DNA of 64,000 nucleotides from NCBI GenBank assembly GCA_965224325.1, contig CBDCYT010000014.1, forward strand, positions 32,536 through 96,535, written 5' to 3'. The notes beneath the pieces were generated by a model that saw only the letters and a program-made list of their open reading frames with translations, did not search any database and was not told where the DNA came from. The position numbers and the translations under genes are program-made. Each line of letters opens with the position of its first letter. Positions within the stretch are counted from its first letter, which is position 1. Source of the stretch: CBDCMJ01 sp965224325. Lineage in GTDB: Bacteria > Chloroflexota > Dehalococcoidia > Lucifugimonadales > UBA3495. Shown here in pieces: positions 63,935 through 64,000 of the stretch.

Positions 63935-64000
63935 ATGACGGAACAGTACACGGGACCGAGCGCAATGCGGATAGCGAACCTGCTGGGGCGCCGGGTCAGC
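63935..64000 (+). CDS. Partial gene running off the window end
   Basis: ATG 63935 follows AAGGAGG (63921-63927) by 7 bp and reads MTEQYTGPSAMRIANLLGRR to the end of the window. An in-frame ATG at 63899 overlaps the previous stop. Too short to identify. Confidence 0.55.
   Translation, partial: MTEQYTGPSAMRIANLLGRRVS

Overview
The window looks like part of a GC-rich chromosome of an uncultured Chloroflexota bacterium, probably of the Dehalococcoidia/SAR202 sort. This is an inference from three things: a T-box controlled ilv-leu operon, an abundant intergenic repeat family built on GGCGGGAATGACGGA and TTCCCGCGAAAGCGGGAA, and VirB4/PrgI/TrbL-type conjugation genes. No rRNA, tRNA or CRISPR array was recognised.

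Positions 1-24150 are core metabolism separated by repeat-rich gaps. A promoter and T-box riboswitch (668-979) precede ilvB-ilvN-ilvC-leuA, with two small ORFs between ilvC and leuA. Next come a START-like protein, a metallo-beta-lactamase nuclease, a peroxiredoxin whose peroxidatic residue is encoded by an in-frame TGA (likely selenocysteine), a GreA with an extra recombinase-like N-terminal domain, a flippase-like membrane protein, an NAD-dependent formate dehydrogenase, a Baeyer-Villiger monooxygenase, a Phd/VapC pair, a SpoU methyltransferase, a tyrA-aroA-gmk-lipA run and a convergent cobJ.

Positions 24880-29990 are a nest of insertion sequences: an IS21 copy interrupted by an IS110 element, a truncated istB joined to a truncated IS110 fragment, and a complete IS21 (istA/istB).

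Positions 29990-44100 carry repeated control motifs, a helix-turn-helix membrane protein, a Replic_Relax-like protein and a type I restriction-modification locus. The locus has been hit by three different elements: an IS5 in a small gene, a 134-bp MITE in a HEPN gene, and an IS630 in hsdS. Each has a recognisable target duplication, and removing each one restores the reading frame exactly. hsdM and hsdR are intact.

Positions 43990-61450 form one long leftward transcription unit that reads as an integrative conjugative element. In order of transcription it holds a secreted protein, VirB6/TrbL, a pilin interrupted by a group II intron, a PrgI-like protein with a large ectodomain, a second pilin-like protein, VirB4, a HerA/VirD4-like ATPase, Replic_Relax, two helix-turn-helix proteins, a small protein, a PAPS-reductase-like protein, an NYN-domain protein and a large serine recombinase. 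No relaxase is visible. From 61880 rightward, divergent genes follow: a DNA-binding coiled-coil protein, iteron-like repeats, a zinc-ribbon protein and a partial gene. A control region next to the secreted-protein gene (61390-61710) has a decayed second copy at about 30280-30650.
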